Source: Leifsonia sp. 71-9 | GTDB lineage: Bacteria; Actinomycetota; Actinomycetes; Actinomycetales; Microbacteriaceae | NCBI RefSeq assembly: GCF_001898805.1 | Contig: NZ_MKVJ01000006.1 | Location: forward strand, 11,861-75,860 | Direction of reading: 5' to 3' | Length of the DNA stretch: 64,000 nt | In this document: one piece after another, positions 1 through 8,623 of the stretch | How positions within the stretch are numbered: position 1 is the stretch's first letter | Layout of the letters: the number at the start of each line of letters is the position of its first letter | Translations under genes and position numbers: made by a program | The notes under the pieces: model-generated | The model's input: the letters and a program-made list of their open reading frames with translations, nothing else | The model's database searches: none | Told to the model about the DNA's origin: nothing

Positions 1-359
1 CCGAGGCGCTTGGCGATGAACGCGCCGACGACGCTGGTCATCGTGTCGCCGTGGACGACGATGACGGTGTTGGCCGGCAGGGACGCCTTGAGCCGCTTCC
101 GGTTGCGGCGCAGCCAGCCGGCGACGCTCATCCCCCAGGTCACGACGTCCTTGGTGCCGCGCAGCGGCCGGCCGCGGGCCCCGGTGGCGATGACGATGTC
201 GGGCTCGCCGAGTCCGAGCTGGCCCATGACCTTCACCAGCGCGTCCGTGTGCTGCATGGTGACCCACTGCTGCGTGGCGATGCCGCGATCGCGGAGGCGA
301 CGGATCACGGGGGCGATCTTGATCGCTTCCGCCGTCGTTCCGTAGATGAAGACAATCAT
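1..359 (-). CDS. UDP-N-acetylglucosamine 2-epimerase, N-terminal part (cut by window edge)
   Basis: Only the first 119 codons are inside the window; the gene runs off the left end. The product begins MIVFIYGTTAEAIKIAPVIR and contains VHGDTMTSVVGA, matching the N-terminal Rossmann half and the VxGDT nucleotide-sugar motif of the WecB/WbpI family. These enzymes interconvert UDP-GlcNAc-type and UDP-ManNAc-type sugars at C2 in the cytoplasm. The gene is divergent from an acetyltransferase, aminotransferase and dehydrogenase set. A WbpI-like role on a UDP-2,3-diacetamido uronic acid is therefore as plausible as plain ManNAc formation. The visible part cannot separate the two. Confidence 0.85.
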   Translation of the reverse strand, partial: MIVFIYGTTAEAIKIAPVIRRLRDRGIATQQWVTMQHTDALVKVMGQLGLGEPDIVIATGARGRPLRGTKDVVTWGMSVAGWLRRNRKRLKASLPANTVIVVHGDTMTSVVGAFIAKRL

Positions 360-652
360 GTGTGCTGCTCTGGAGCCTTATCGGTCGATTCACGGGCGTG
401 GCCGCCCCGGCGGGATCCGACCAGCCCGACCGGCAGCGGTGAGGACGGCCGGTTGCGGGTTGGCGACTGCGTCCGACGCAAGGCCGTGACCTATTCAACC
501 ATGAGCGGGCTGTGTGTTCCCCCGCACCCGCCGGTGAGGTTCGGAGTCATCGGGAATGATACCGTCGGTCGGGACTGTTCTCAGGGGGCCCGTGGTCCGT
601 CCGTCTCGGCCGGCTCCGCCCCCGCCCTCATTCGCATCCGGGAGGAGTGGCC
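360..652. other. Divergent intergenic region between sugar-nucleotide genes
   Basis: This non-coding gap separates two divergent start codons. It should hold promoters for both sides. On the + strand TACCGT at 561-566 fits a TANNNT -10 hexamer with a leader of about 80 nt. On the - strand no clear -10 lies near the start at 359. The 10-mer GTGACCTATT (486-495) recurs at 33186-33195 but is short enough to be chance. No RNA gene is evident. Confidence 0.5.
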
Positions 653-1237
653 GTGTTCGTTGCGGACGACGCCGACGTATCGGCACAGGCCACCGTCGGC
701 GACGGCACCAAAGTGTGGAACCTGGCGCAGGTCCGCGAGCACGCCACCGTCGGACGGGACTGCATCATCGGCCGCGGCGCCTACATCGGAGCCGGCGCGA
801 TCGTCGGCGACGGCTGCAAGATCCAGAACCACGCGCTCGTCTACGAGCCCGCGGTGCTGGAGGACGGTGTCTTCATCGGCCCCGCCGTGGTGCTGACCAA
901 CGACACCTACCCGCGCGCGATCAACCCGGACGGCAGCGTGAAGTCCGCCGCCGACTGGGAGCCCGTCGGCGTCACCGTCCGCACCGGTGCCTCCATCGGC
1001 GCCCGCGCCGTGTGCATCGCCCCCGTGACGGTCGGCCGCTGGGCGACCGTCGCCGCCGGAGCCGTCGTCACCCGCGACGTCCCGGACTTCGCCCTCGTCG
1101 CCGGAGTACCGGCCCGGCGCATCGCCTGGGTCGGCCGAGCGGGCGTCCCCCTGGTCCAAGAGGACGACGAATGGATCTGCCCTCAGACACGAGAAAGGTA
1201 TCGGGAGGACGGCCAGTCCCTCGAGATCATCGCATGA
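653..1237 (+). CDS. WbpD/WlbB-like sugar-nucleotide N-acetyltransferase (left-handed beta-helix)
   Basis: The 194-residue product is built of hexapeptide repeats, for example TVGRDCIIGRGAYIGAGAIV, typical of left-handed beta-helix acetyltransferases. The pattern through YEPAVLEDGVFIGPAVVLTND matches the WbpD/WlbB group, which acetylates the C3 amino group of UDP-2-acetamido-3-amino-2,3-dideoxy-glucuronate using acetyl-CoA. The GTG at 653 is preferred over the one at 647 because GGAGG at 641-645 is then 7 nt upstream. The stop overlaps the next ATG (ATGA), so it is translationally linked to the aminotransferase. Substrate is inferred from family and neighbours. Confidence 0.83.
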   Translation: MFVADDADVSAQATVGDGTKVWNLAQVREHATVGRDCIIGRGAYIGAGAIVGDGCKIQNHALVYEPAVLEDGVFIGPAVVLTNDTYPRAINPDGSVKSAADWEPVGVTVRTGASIGARAVCIAPVTVGRWATVAAGAVVTRDVPDFALVAGVPARRIAWVGRAGVPLVQEDDEWICPQTRERYREDGQSLEIIA

Positions 1238-2328
1238 CCGACACTGAATTCATCCCCGCGGCCCGGCCGCTGATCGGCGACGAGGAGCGGGCGGCCGTCG
1301 ACGCGGTGCTGCGCAGCGGCATGCTCGCCCAGGGCCCCGAAGTCGCCGCCTTCGAGTCCGAGTTCTCGGCGGCCCTCGCCGGGGGCCGCCGGACCGCCGC
1401 GGTCAACTCCGGCACCTCCGGTCTGCACCTCGGCCTGCTCGCCGCGGGCATCGGACCGGGCGACGAGGTCATCGTCCCCTCCTTCACCTTCGCCGCGACC
1501 GCCAACGCCGTCGCGCTGACCGGCGCGACCCCCGTCTTCGCCGACATCGAGCCGGACGCCTTCAACCTCGACGCCGCCGCCGTCGAGGCGGCGATCGGGC
1601 CGCGGACAGCCGGAATCATGCCGGTGCACCTGTACGGCCACCCGGCCGACATGGCCCGGCTGGGCGACGTGGCGGCCGCGCACTCGCTCGCGCTCTTCGA
1701 GGACGCCGCCCAGGCCCACGGCGCGACCATCGACGGCCGCCAGGTCGGCACCTTCGGCACGTTCGCGATGTTCAGCCTCTACCCGACGAAGAACATGACC
1801 TCCGGCGAGGGCGGCATGGTCGTCTCCGCCGACGAGGCCGTCGATCAGCGCGTGCGCCTGCTGCGCAACCAGGGCATGGCCAAGCAGTACGAGAACGAGA
1901 TCGCCGGCTTCAACGCACGCATGACCGATCTGCACGCCGCGATCGGCCGGGTGCAGCTGGGCAAGCTGGCCGGCTGGACCGCTGACCGACGCCGCAACGC
2001 CGCCCGCTTCGACGCCGACCTCGCCGGCGTGGTCACGCCGCCGGTCGCCGCGGGCGTCGAGCACGTCTACCACCAGTACACGATCCGTATCGCGGAGGAC
2101 CGCGACGGCTTCGCCCGCGCCCTGCGCGAGGAGCACGGGATCGGGACGGGCGTCTACTACCCGACGCCCGTGCACCGCCTCCCCTCCTTCGGCACCTCCG
2201 ACGTCCTCCCCGAGACCGAGCGGGCCGCCGCGCAGGCGCTGTCCCTCCCGGTGCACCCGTCTCTCACCGAGCGCGACCTCGACCGCATCGTCGCGGCCGT
2301 GAACACCCTGGCGAAGGCGGGCAGCTGA
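1234..2328 (+). CDS. DegT/DnrJ/EryC1/StrS-family sugar aminotransferase (WbpE-like)
   Basis: The product has 364 residues, the usual length for PLP-dependent sugar aminotransferases. NSGTSGLHLGLLAAG near the N terminus binds PLP phosphate, FEDAAQAHGA contains the PLP-ring Asp, and FSLYPTKNMTSGEGGM carries the Schiff-base Lys. The family transfers an amino group from glutamate to a keto sugar nucleotide. Its place between a WbpD-like acetyltransferase and a WbpB-like dehydrogenase suggests transamination at C3 of a UDP-3-keto-GlcNAcA. The start overlaps the previous stop (ATGA) and the stop overlaps the next start (TGATG), so this is one operon. Confidence 0.88.
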   Translation: MTDTEFIPAARPLIGDEERAAVDAVLRSGMLAQGPEVAAFESEFSAALAGGRRTAAVNSGTSGLHLGLLAAGIGPGDEVIVPSFTFAATANAVALTGATPVFADIEPDAFNLDAAAVEAAIGPRTAGIMPVHLYGHPADMARLGDVAAAHSLALFEDAAQAHGATIDGRQVGTFGTFAMFSLYPTKNMTSGEGGMVVSADEAVDQRVRLLRNQGMAKQYENEIAGFNARMTDLHAAIGRVQLGKLAGWTADRRRNAARFDADLAGVVTPPVAAGVEHVYHQYTIRIAEDRDGFARALREEHGIGTGVYYPTPVHRLPSFGTSDVLPETERAAAQALSLPVHPSLTERDLDRIVAAVNTLAKAGS

Positions 2329-3344
2329 TGGCGGTATTGCGGTACGGGGTCATCGGCCTCGGAGTGATGGGACGCAACCACGCGCGCGTGATCCGCGAGA
2401 TCGAGGGCGCGGAGCTCGTCGGCGTGGTGGACCCCTTCGCCGCCGAGGGCGAGACTCTCGACGTGCCCGTGCACGCCGAACTGGACGCGCTGCTCGAGTC
2501 CGGAGTCGACGCCGCGGTCGTCGCCGTGCCGACCACCATGCACGAGGAGGTCGCCCTCCGGCTCGCCGAGGCCGGCGTCCACGCGCTCGTCGAGAAGCCG
2601 ATCGCCGCGGACGTCGCCGGTGCGCGCCGCATGGCGGACGCCTTCCGGTCGCGCTCGCTCGTCGGAGCGGTGGGCCACATCGAGCGCTTCAACCCCGCGC
2701 TGCAGAGCCTGCGGCACCGCCTGGAAGAGGGGGAGCTGGGAGCGGTCTACCAGATCGCCACCCGCCGGCAGGGGCCGTTCCCGGTGCGCATCGCCGACGT
2801 CGGCGTGATCAAGGACCTCGCCACGCACGACATCGACCTGACCTCCTGGCTCGCGCAGAGCCCGTATCGCGCGGTCTCGGCGAACACCTCGCGCCGCAGC
2901 GGACGCCCCCACGAGGACATGGTGGCGTTCAACGGCCGCCTCGGCGACGGCATCATCACCAATCACCTGGTGAACTGGCTCTCCCCGATGAAGGAGCGCG
3001 TCACGGTCGTGACGGGCGAGTTCGGCGCCTTCGTCGCCGACACCCTGAGCGGAGACCTCACTTTCTACGAGAACGGCACCGACGCGACCGAGTGGGACGC
3101 GGTCTCCGCGTTCCGCGGCGTCGCGGAGGGGTCCGTCATCCGCTACGCGCTCAAGAAGCGCGAGCCGCTGCGTATCGAGCACGAGGCGTTCCACGACGCG
3201 ATCGTGGACGGACGCCCCGGCATCGTCACGATGGACGAAGGGCTCGCGACCCTCGCGGTGGCCGAAGCCGTCGTGCAGTCCGCCGCCGACGAGCGGGAGA
3301 TCATGATCGAGCCGGTCGCCGGCGAAGCACAAGGAGCCCGATGA
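2328..3344 (+). CDS. Gfo/Idh/MocA-family sugar-nucleotide dehydrogenase (WbpB-like)
   Basis: The 338-residue protein opens with the Rossmann motif GVIGLGVMGRNHARVI and has the family signature VEKPIAADVAGARRM, followed by the GFO/IDH C-terminal domain (KDLATHDIDL). In the WbpB/WlbA pathway such an enzyme oxidises C3 of UDP-GlcNAcA with NAD+ before transamination. The flanking wbpE-like and wbpD-like genes make this role likely. It overlaps its neighbours on both sides by 1-4 nt. Confidence 0.83.
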   Translation: MAVLRYGVIGLGVMGRNHARVIREIEGAELVGVVDPFAAEGETLDVPVHAELDALLESGVDAAVVAVPTTMHEEVALRLAEAGVHALVEKPIAADVAGARRMADAFRSRSLVGAVGHIERFNPALQSLRHRLEEGELGAVYQIATRRQGPFPVRIADVGVIKDLATHDIDLTSWLAQSPYRAVSANTSRRSGRPHEDMVAFNGRLGDGIITNHLVNWLSPMKERVTVVTGEFGAFVADTLSGDLTFYENGTDATEWDAVSAFRGVAEGSVIRYALKKREPLRIEHEAFHDAIVDGRPGIVTMDEGLATLAVAEAVVQSAADEREIMIEPVAGEAQGAR

Positions 3345-4918
3345 CGGAATCGACGCCCGTCGCCGCACCCGAAACGGTCGCGACGACGCCCGCCCCTCCC
3401 GCCTCCGACCGCACCGGCTCCGCCGTGGTCCGGCCGCGCCGCTGGCGCATCGTCGTCGCGGCGCTCATCCCGGTCGCGCTCCTGTTCGCCCTCCTCGCCT
3501 GGGCGTTCGCCTCCCCCGTCGGCTCCAGCCCCGACGAGGACTACCACCTGGGCAGCATCTGGTGCGCCCAGGGCGACCGCGCCGGATTCTGCGAGTCCAC
3601 GGACGACCCCGGGGTCAAGCTGGTCCCCAAGGCCGTGACGATGGCAGCGAAGTGCTACGCGTTCCACCCCGATCGGAGCGGGTCGTGCCCGATCGCCGAT
3701 TCGCAGCAGCTCACCGAGACCAAGCGCGGGACGTTCAACGACAACGGCTACCCGCCCGTCTTCTACACGACGATGAGCGTGTTCGTCAGCCACGACGTCG
3801 CCAGCTCGGTGCTCGCCATGCGCGCGCTGAACGCGCTGCTGTTCGTCGGGCTGCTGACCGCGCTCTACCTGCTGCTCGACCGCGGGCGGCGCGGCATCGT
3901 GCTGTGGGGAGGGATGGTCGCGCTCGTCCCGTTCGGCATGTTCATCATCCCGAGCATCAACCCGTCCGGCTGGGCGTCCATCTCGGCCGTCACCCTCTGG
4001 CTCGCGCTCCTCGGGTTCTACGAGGCGAGGTCCCGCGGCAGGCTGATCGGTCTCGGCGCGATCGCGCTCGTCGCCACGCTCATGGGCGCGGGGGCGCGAT
4101 CCGATGCGGCGACGTACTCGGTCCTCGCGATGGTCGTCGTCATGGTCCTCAAGGCCGAGCGGACGAAGCGCTTCTGGCTGCTCTCGCTCTTCACGCTCGC
4201 GCTGGCCGTGATCTGCGTCGCGTTCTACCTCTCCGGCAGCCAGGGCGGCGTGATCAACCCCGACACCGCGACACCCCTCTCCCGGCACGCCACCCTCGCC
4301 CTGACCGTGGAGAACTTCCTGCAGCTGCCCTCCCTGTGGACCGGCAACTTCGGGCTGTGGGGGCTCGGCTGGCTGGACACGGCGATGCCCGCCGTGGTGT
4401 GGATGCCGTCGCTGACGATCGTCGCCGGTGTCGCCTTCCTCGGCCTGCGCTACGGCTCGATGCGCAAGTCCATCGCCGTCGGCCTGGTCGGCCTCGCGCT
4501 CGTCGTCGTGCCGCTCTACGTGCTGGTGCACGACCGGGTGCTGGTCGGCACCGGCGTCCAGCCGCGCTACCTGTACCCGCTCGTGCTGCTCTTCGTCGGG
4601 GTGTGCCTGTGGGGGGTGAACAGGCTGGGGCTCGGGATGTCCGGCCTGCAGCTGATCGTCGTCGTGGGCGGCCTCTGGTTCGCGAACCACATCGCGCTCT
4701 CCACCAACCTCCGGCGCTACGTGACCGGCACGAACGCGCGCGGTCTCAACCTCGACGCGGGCGTCGACTGGTGGTGGCACCTCCCGTTCGGACCCATCTG
4801 GGTGTGGGTGATCGGGTCCATCGCCTTCTTCGTCGCTCTGGCCGCTGCGGCGGCGATCTCCTGGCCGCGGGGCACGTTCGGGTGGCGCGGACGACGCGCG
4901 GCCCTGGTGGCGAGCTGA
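3341..4918 (+). CDS. DUF2142 polytopic membrane protein (first of three paralogues)
   Basis: The product has 525 residues: a charged Pro/Thr-rich cytoplasmic tail of about 40, then roughly 11-12 hydrophobic segments. The first extracytoplasmic loop carries SSPDEDYHLG and a Cys pair around CYAFHPDRSGSCP. Later come LGWLDTAMPAVVW and VQPRYLYPL. The same four landmarks occur in the two other DUF2142 proteins of this locus (7049-8623, 12104-13594). The family is often found with glycosyltransferases and resembles GT-C enzymes, whose acidic first-loop motif is catalytic. A role in lipid-linked sugar transfer outside the membrane is inference. The start overlaps the dehydrogenase stop (ATGA). Confidence 0.78.
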   Translation: MTESTPVAAPETVATTPAPPASDRTGSAVVRPRRWRIVVAALIPVALLFALLAWAFASPVGSSPDEDYHLGSIWCAQGDRAGFCESTDDPGVKLVPKAVTMAAKCYAFHPDRSGSCPIADSQQLTETKRGTFNDNGYPPVFYTTMSVFVSHDVASSVLAMRALNALLFVGLLTALYLLLDRGRRGIVLWGGMVALVPFGMFIIPSINPSGWASISAVTLWLALLGFYEARSRGRLIGLGAIALVATLMGAGARSDAATYSVLAMVVVMVLKAERTKRFWLLSLFTLALAVICVAFYLSGSQGGVINPDTATPLSRHATLALTVENFLQLPSLWTGNFGLWGLGWLDTAMPAVVWMPSLTIVAGVAFLGLRYGSMRKSIAVGLVGLALVVVPLYVLVHDRVLVGTGVQPRYLYPLVLLFVGVCLWGVNRLGLGMSGLQLIVVVGGLWFANHIALSTNLRRYVTGTNARGLNLDAGVDWWWHLPFGPIWVWVIGSIAFFVALAAAAAISWPRGTFGWRGRRAALVAS

Positions 4919-4997
4919 CCGGCCACCCGGGCCGCCGTGCGAAGATAGGTGCGACCGCGCCCGGCGGTCCGCCCCATCGACGAGAGCCATCCGCGAC

Positions 4998-5894
4998 GTG
5001 ACGATCGACATCATGATGCCGTTCTACGGCGACCCCGCCCAGCTGCGCGTGGCCGTCGGGAGCGTCCTCGCGCAGACGGACCCCGACTGGCGGCTGGTCG
5101 TCATCGACGACCAGTACCCCGACCCCGAGCCGGGCGAATGGGTGCGCAGCCTGGACGACCCGCGGGTGCACTACCTCCTCAACGAGCGCAACCTGGGCGT
5201 CAGCGGCAACTTCTCCCGCTCGCTCGAACTCGTGGAGAACGAGCACTTCGTGCTGATGGGCTGCGATGACGCGCTCGAGCCCGGCTACGTGGCGACCATG
5301 GTCGCCGCCATCGAGCGCTTCCCGGGAACCTCCTACTTCCAGCCGGAGGTCCGAGTCATCTCCGACCAGGGCGAGCCCGTCCTCCCGTTGACGGACCGGG
5401 TCAAGCGCTGGTCGCGGCCGTCGCGATCCCGGCCCGTCCTGCTGCGGGGCGAGAAGCTGGCGGTCAGCCTCCTCCGCGGCAACTGGACGTACTTCCCGTC
5501 GATCTGCTGGCGTACCGACGCCGTCCGCCGCGCGGGCGGATTCGACGCGCACTACGAGATCGTCCTCGACCTCGCCCTGCAGCTCACCATCATCCGCGAG
5601 GGGGGCTCGCTCGCACTGCTGCCGGACCTGGAGTTCCGCTACCGCCGTCACGAGGCGAGCGTCTCGTCGTCCGCCGCCCGCTACGGCGGCCGCTTCGACG
5701 AGGAGCGGGAGTTCTTCCACGACGTCGCCCGCCGGCTCGACGAGATGGGCTGGCACCGCGCGGCCCGGGCGGCGCGCCGCCACGTCACCAGCCGCCTCAA
5801 CGCCCTGACCAAGCTCCCCGGTGCCGTGCGCAGCGGGGACGGCGACGGCCGCAGCACACTTCTCCGCCATGTCTTCACGAACCGCACGCGCTGA
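4998..5894 (+). CDS. Glycosyltransferase family 2 protein
   Basis: The 298-residue product starts MTIDIMMPFYGDPAQLR, the usual GT-A beginning of GT2 enzymes, with VVIDDQYPD and the metal-binding MGCDDALEPGY (DXD-like CDD). A later RRAGGFDAHYEIVLDLAL segment resembles the acceptor-side region of rhamnosyl/galactosyl transferases. No transmembrane segment is obvious, so it acts at the cytoplasmic face. The GTG at 4998 gives the conserved N terminus. Donor and acceptor sugars are unknown. Confidence 0.85.
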   Translation: MTIDIMMPFYGDPAQLRVAVGSVLAQTDPDWRLVVIDDQYPDPEPGEWVRSLDDPRVHYLLNERNLGVSGNFSRSLELVENEHFVLMGCDDALEPGYVATMVAAIERFPGTSYFQPEVRVISDQGEPVLPLTDRVKRWSRPSRSRPVLLRGEKLAVSLLRGNWTYFPSICWRTDAVRRAGGFDAHYEIVLDLALQLTIIREGGSLALLPDLEFRYRRHEASVSSSAARYGGRFDEEREFFHDVARRLDEMGWHRAARAARRHVTSRLNALTKLPGAVRSGDGDGRSTLLRHVFTNRTR

Positions 5895-5915
5895 CGTGTC
5901 CCGATCCGAGTCGTC

Positions 5916-5921
5916 TAGTAT
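5916..5921 (+). promoter_or_regulatory. -10 hexamer TAGTAT before the DPM1-like gene
   Basis: TAGTAT ends 10 nt before the ATG at 5932 and lies in the 37-bp gap after the previous gene. It predicts a very short or absent leader. No clear -35 is seen. Confidence 0.4.
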
Positions 5922-5931
5922 CCTGAACGCC

Positions 5932-6666
5932 ATGTCGCCCACCCTCGAACGCACGCTCATCGTCATGCCCGCGTTCAACGAGGAGGCCTCTGTGGCCGCG
6001 GTCGTGGCCGAGGTGCGCGGCAAGCTGCCCGGTGTCTCCTGCCTCGTCGTGGACGACGGCTCGACCGACCGGACCTCCGCGGAGGCGACCGCCGCGGGCG
6101 CGCGCGTCGCCCGCCTGCCCTTCAACATGGGCGTCGGCGGCGCCATGCGTCTCGGCTTCCAGTACGCGATGGACAACGACTTCGACGTCGTCGTGCAGCT
6201 CGACGCGGACGGCCAGCACGACCCGGCGAGCGTCCCCGCGCTGGTGGCGGCCCTCGCCGAGGCCGACATCGCCATCGGAGCCCGCTTCTCCGGCGAGGGC
6301 GAGTACTCCGTCCGCGGACCCCGGCGCTGGGCGATGAAGCTGCTCTCGTCCGTGCTCAGCCGCATCGTCGGCACGAAGCTCCGGGACACGACGAGCGGCT
6401 TCAAGGCGAACGGCCCCCGCGCCGTCGAGCTCTTCGCCCACGCCTTCCCCGCCGAGTACCTGGGCGACACCGTCGAGGCACTCGTGATCGCCGCACGCGC
6501 GAACCTCCGCGTCGCCCAGGTCCCGGTGTCGATGCGGCCCCGTTCGGCCGGCACCCCCAGCCACAACCCGATCAAGTCGGCGGTCTACCTCGCGCGCGCG
6601 TTCCTCGCGCTGGTGGTCGCCGTGATCCGCCCCCGCGCGGCCGTCAAGGAGACCTCGACCGCCTGA
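5932..6666 (+). CDS. Glycosyltransferase family 2, dolichol-phosphate-mannose-synthase-like
   Basis: The 244-residue product has LIVMPAFNEEASVAAVV, VVDDGSTDRT and VVQLDADGQHDP, the nucleotide and DXD (DAD) motifs of DPM1/GtrB-type GT2 enzymes, and SGFKANGPRA typical of the polyprenyl-phosphate sugar transferases. It probably moves a sugar from a nucleotide donor to polyprenyl phosphate at the cytoplasmic side. It is directly joined (stop/start overlap at 6666) to a DUF2304 membrane protein, and that pairing often accompanies lipid-linked sugar flipping. There is no C-terminal membrane domain of its own. Confidence 0.85.
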   Translation: MSPTLERTLIVMPAFNEEASVAAVVAEVRGKLPGVSCLVVDDGSTDRTSAEATAAGARVARLPFNMGVGGAMRLGFQYAMDNDFDVVVQLDADGQHDPASVPALVAALAEADIAIGARFSGEGEYSVRGPRRWAMKLLSSVLSRIVGTKLRDTTSGFKANGPRAVELFAHAFPAEYLGDTVEALVIAARANLRVAQVPVSMRPRSAGTPSHNPIKSAVYLARAFLALVVAVIRPRAAVKETSTA

Positions 6667-7043
6667 TGTCCGTCACCTCTTACATCTTCGGCATCCTCGC
6701 CGCCCTCCTCACGCTGGCCGTGGTCGTGGAGATGCTCCGCCGCGGCCGCATGCGCGAACGGCACGCGATCTGGTGGCTCATCGCCGGCCTCCTGGCGCTC
6801 GTCGTCGGGATCTTCCCCGGCATCCTCGACTGGGCGGCGGCGCTCGTCGGCGTGGGCCTCCCCGTCAACCTCGTGTTCTTCGTGAGCATCGCGGTCCTCT
6901 TCCTCGTCTGCATCCAGCACAGCTCGGAGCTGACCACCCTCGAGAGCAAGACGCGGACGCTCGCGGAGCGCAGCACGCTCCAGCAGATGCAGATCGACGA
7001 GCTCCGGGCCGAGATCGCCGCCCTCACCGAGAAACGGGAGTGA
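6666..7043 (+). CDS. DUF2304 small membrane protein
   Basis: The 125-residue protein has three hydrophobic segments (about residues 3-20, 35-55 and 60-82). A charged helix follows (SKTRTLAERSTLQQMQIDEL) that looks like a coiled coil at the cytoplasmic end. This is the layout of DUF2304 proteins, which commonly follow DPM1-like GT2 genes. It may anchor the preceding transferase or help membrane translocation of its product; neither is proven. The start shares the last base of the previous stop. Confidence 0.75.
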   Translation: MSVTSYIFGILAALLTLAVVVEMLRRGRMRERHAIWWLIAGLLALVVGIFPGILDWAAALVGVGLPVNLVFFVSIAVLFLVCIQHSSELTTLESKTRTLAERSTLQQMQIDELRAEIAALTEKRE

Positions 7044-7048
7044 CCCCG

Positions 7049-8623
7049 ATGGACGCTGCCGCCACGAGCCCGACGACGCGCCCGCGGCCGTTCTGGCGAG
7101 CCGTCCTCGTCGTCTGGGCGCTCCTCTCCGCCCTGTCCGCCGTCTGGGCGCTGGCGACCCCGATCTCCGCCTCCCCCGACGAGCCGGCGCACATCGTCCG
7201 AGCGGCGAGCGTGGCGCGCGGCCAGTTCGTCGGACACCCCTCCCCCGACGGGCACGTCGTGACGGTGCCGGAGTACGTCGCGCAGACCCAGCGGACGACG
7301 TGCTTCGCCTTCCACCCGAAGGTCACCGCGAACTGCCCGATCTCCCCGCCGGCCGACCCGGGCGCGCTCACCACGTCGACCACCACAGCCGGCCTCTACA
7401 ACCCGCTGTACTACGTGGCAGTCGGCTGGCCCACCCTCCTCTTCCACGACGACGCGGGCATCTACGCCATGCGGATCGTCAGCGCCATCCTGGCGTCCCT
7501 GTTCGCGGCGCTCGCGTTCGGGATGCTCTGGCAGCTGCCGCGCCGCCGCCTCCCCGTCCTCGGATTCGCGGTCGCGGTCACGCCGATGGCCCTGTTCCTC
7601 AACGCGTCCGTGAATCCCAACGGCGTGGAGGCGACGGCCACCCTCGCGGTGTTCGCCGGGGTGCTCGCGGTCGTCATGGACCGGAACCCGTCGCTCCTCT
7701 GGAGACGCGGCGTGATCGTGGGCGTGTCCGGTGCCGTCGCGGTCAACGCCCGCGGCCTCTCGCCGGTCTGGGTGCTCCTGGCCGCGCTGCTGCCGTTCGC
7801 GCTGCTGGGGGCGAAGGAATTCGGCGCCCTGCTCCGCCGCCCCGCCGTCCTGACCGCCATCGGGGTGATCCTCCTGGGCACGGTCGCGGCCCTCGGCTGG
7901 ACGCTCGGCAGCAACTCGCTGCTGAACGCCGTCGACAACCCGGATCAGACGCCGCAGCACTTCGACGGCGTCGGCACCAATCCCGCCAGCGGCTTCTTCA
8001 TCACGATCGCCCGCACCGTGGAGTTCTCGCACGGCCTGATCGGGCTCTTCGGCTGGCTCGACACCCCCGCACCGCCCGAGGTCTTCTTCGTCTGGACGGC
8101 CGTCATCGGCGTCCTGCTGTTCGCGGCGTTCACGCTCCTCCGGTCGCGCGCCCTCCTGCTCGCCGTGCTCCTGCTCGCGGCGTTCCTGCTGATGCCGCCC
8201 CTCATCCAGGGTCTCTACATCACCGGCGGCGGGATGATCTGGCAGGGCCGCTACAACCTGCCGCTCTTCCTGTGCCTGATCGTCGGGCTGGCCGCCCTGA
8301 TCGGCGATCGGGTCGCCGTGCCCGTCGCGTCGACGGCGTGGCGTCGGTTCAGCTGGATCGCCGTGATCTCCCTGGCGGCGGCGCAGTTCTACGCCTTCGA
8401 GAACACCCTCCGCCGCTACACGGTCGGCGACGGCGGCTCGCTCAAGCAGTTCCTCGTAGGCGACTCGCCGTGGGCCCCGCCGGGCGGCTCGCTGACGCTG
8501 CTGGTGCTCTTCGCGGCTCTGTGCGCCGCGGGGGCCTGGCTCACGCTGCGCGTGGCGTCAGCGCGGCCGGAGCGCAGCAGTGAACCGCTGCCGGTCACGC
8601 AGGCTGCAGCAGGTCTCGGATGA
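7049..8623 (+). CDS. DUF2142 polytopic membrane protein (second paralogue)
   Basis: The product has 524 residues and 11-12 predicted membrane segments. Loop 1 contains ASPDEPAHIVRAASVARGQ and the Cys pair CFAFHPKVTANCP; later come LFGWLDTPAPPEVFF and IWQGRYNLPLF. These align with the paralogues at 3341-4918 and 12104-13594. The ATG at 7049 is chosen because GGGAG at 7036-7040 sits 8 nt upstream; a GTG at 7040 overlapping the previous stop is the alternative. The 3' end overlaps the convergent GT2 gene by 29 bp. Confidence 0.78.
   Translation: MDAAATSPTTRPRPFWRAVLVVWALLSALSAVWALATPISASPDEPAHIVRAASVARGQFVGHPSPDGHVVTVPEYVAQTQRTTCFAFHPKVTANCPISPPADPGALTTSTTTAGLYNPLYYVAVGWPTLLFHDDAGIYAMRIVSAILASLFAALAFGMLWQLPRRRLPVLGFAVAVTPMALFLNASVNPNGVEATATLAVFAGVLAVVMDRNPSLLWRRGVIVGVSGAVAVNARGLSPVWVLLAALLPFALLGAKEFGALLRRPAVLTAIGVILLGTVAALGWTLGSNSLLNAVDNPDQTPQHFDGVGTNPASGFFITIARTVEFSHGLIGLFGWLDTPAPPEVFFVWTAVIGVLLFAAFTLLRSRALLLAVLLLAAFLLMPPLIQGLYITGGGMIWQGRYNLPLFLCLIVGLAALIGDRVAVPVASTAWRRFSWIAVISLAAAQFYAFENTLRRYTVGDGGSLKQFLVGDSPWAPPGGSLTLLVLFAALCAAGAWLTLRVASARPERSSEPLPVTQAAAGLG

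Noticed and set aside
486-495. 10-mer GTGACCTATT repeated at 33186-33195, near both ends of the glycan locus
   Set aside because: Ten bases recur by chance many times in 64 kb. Both copies are intergenic, but there is no longer shared context to support a regulator site.
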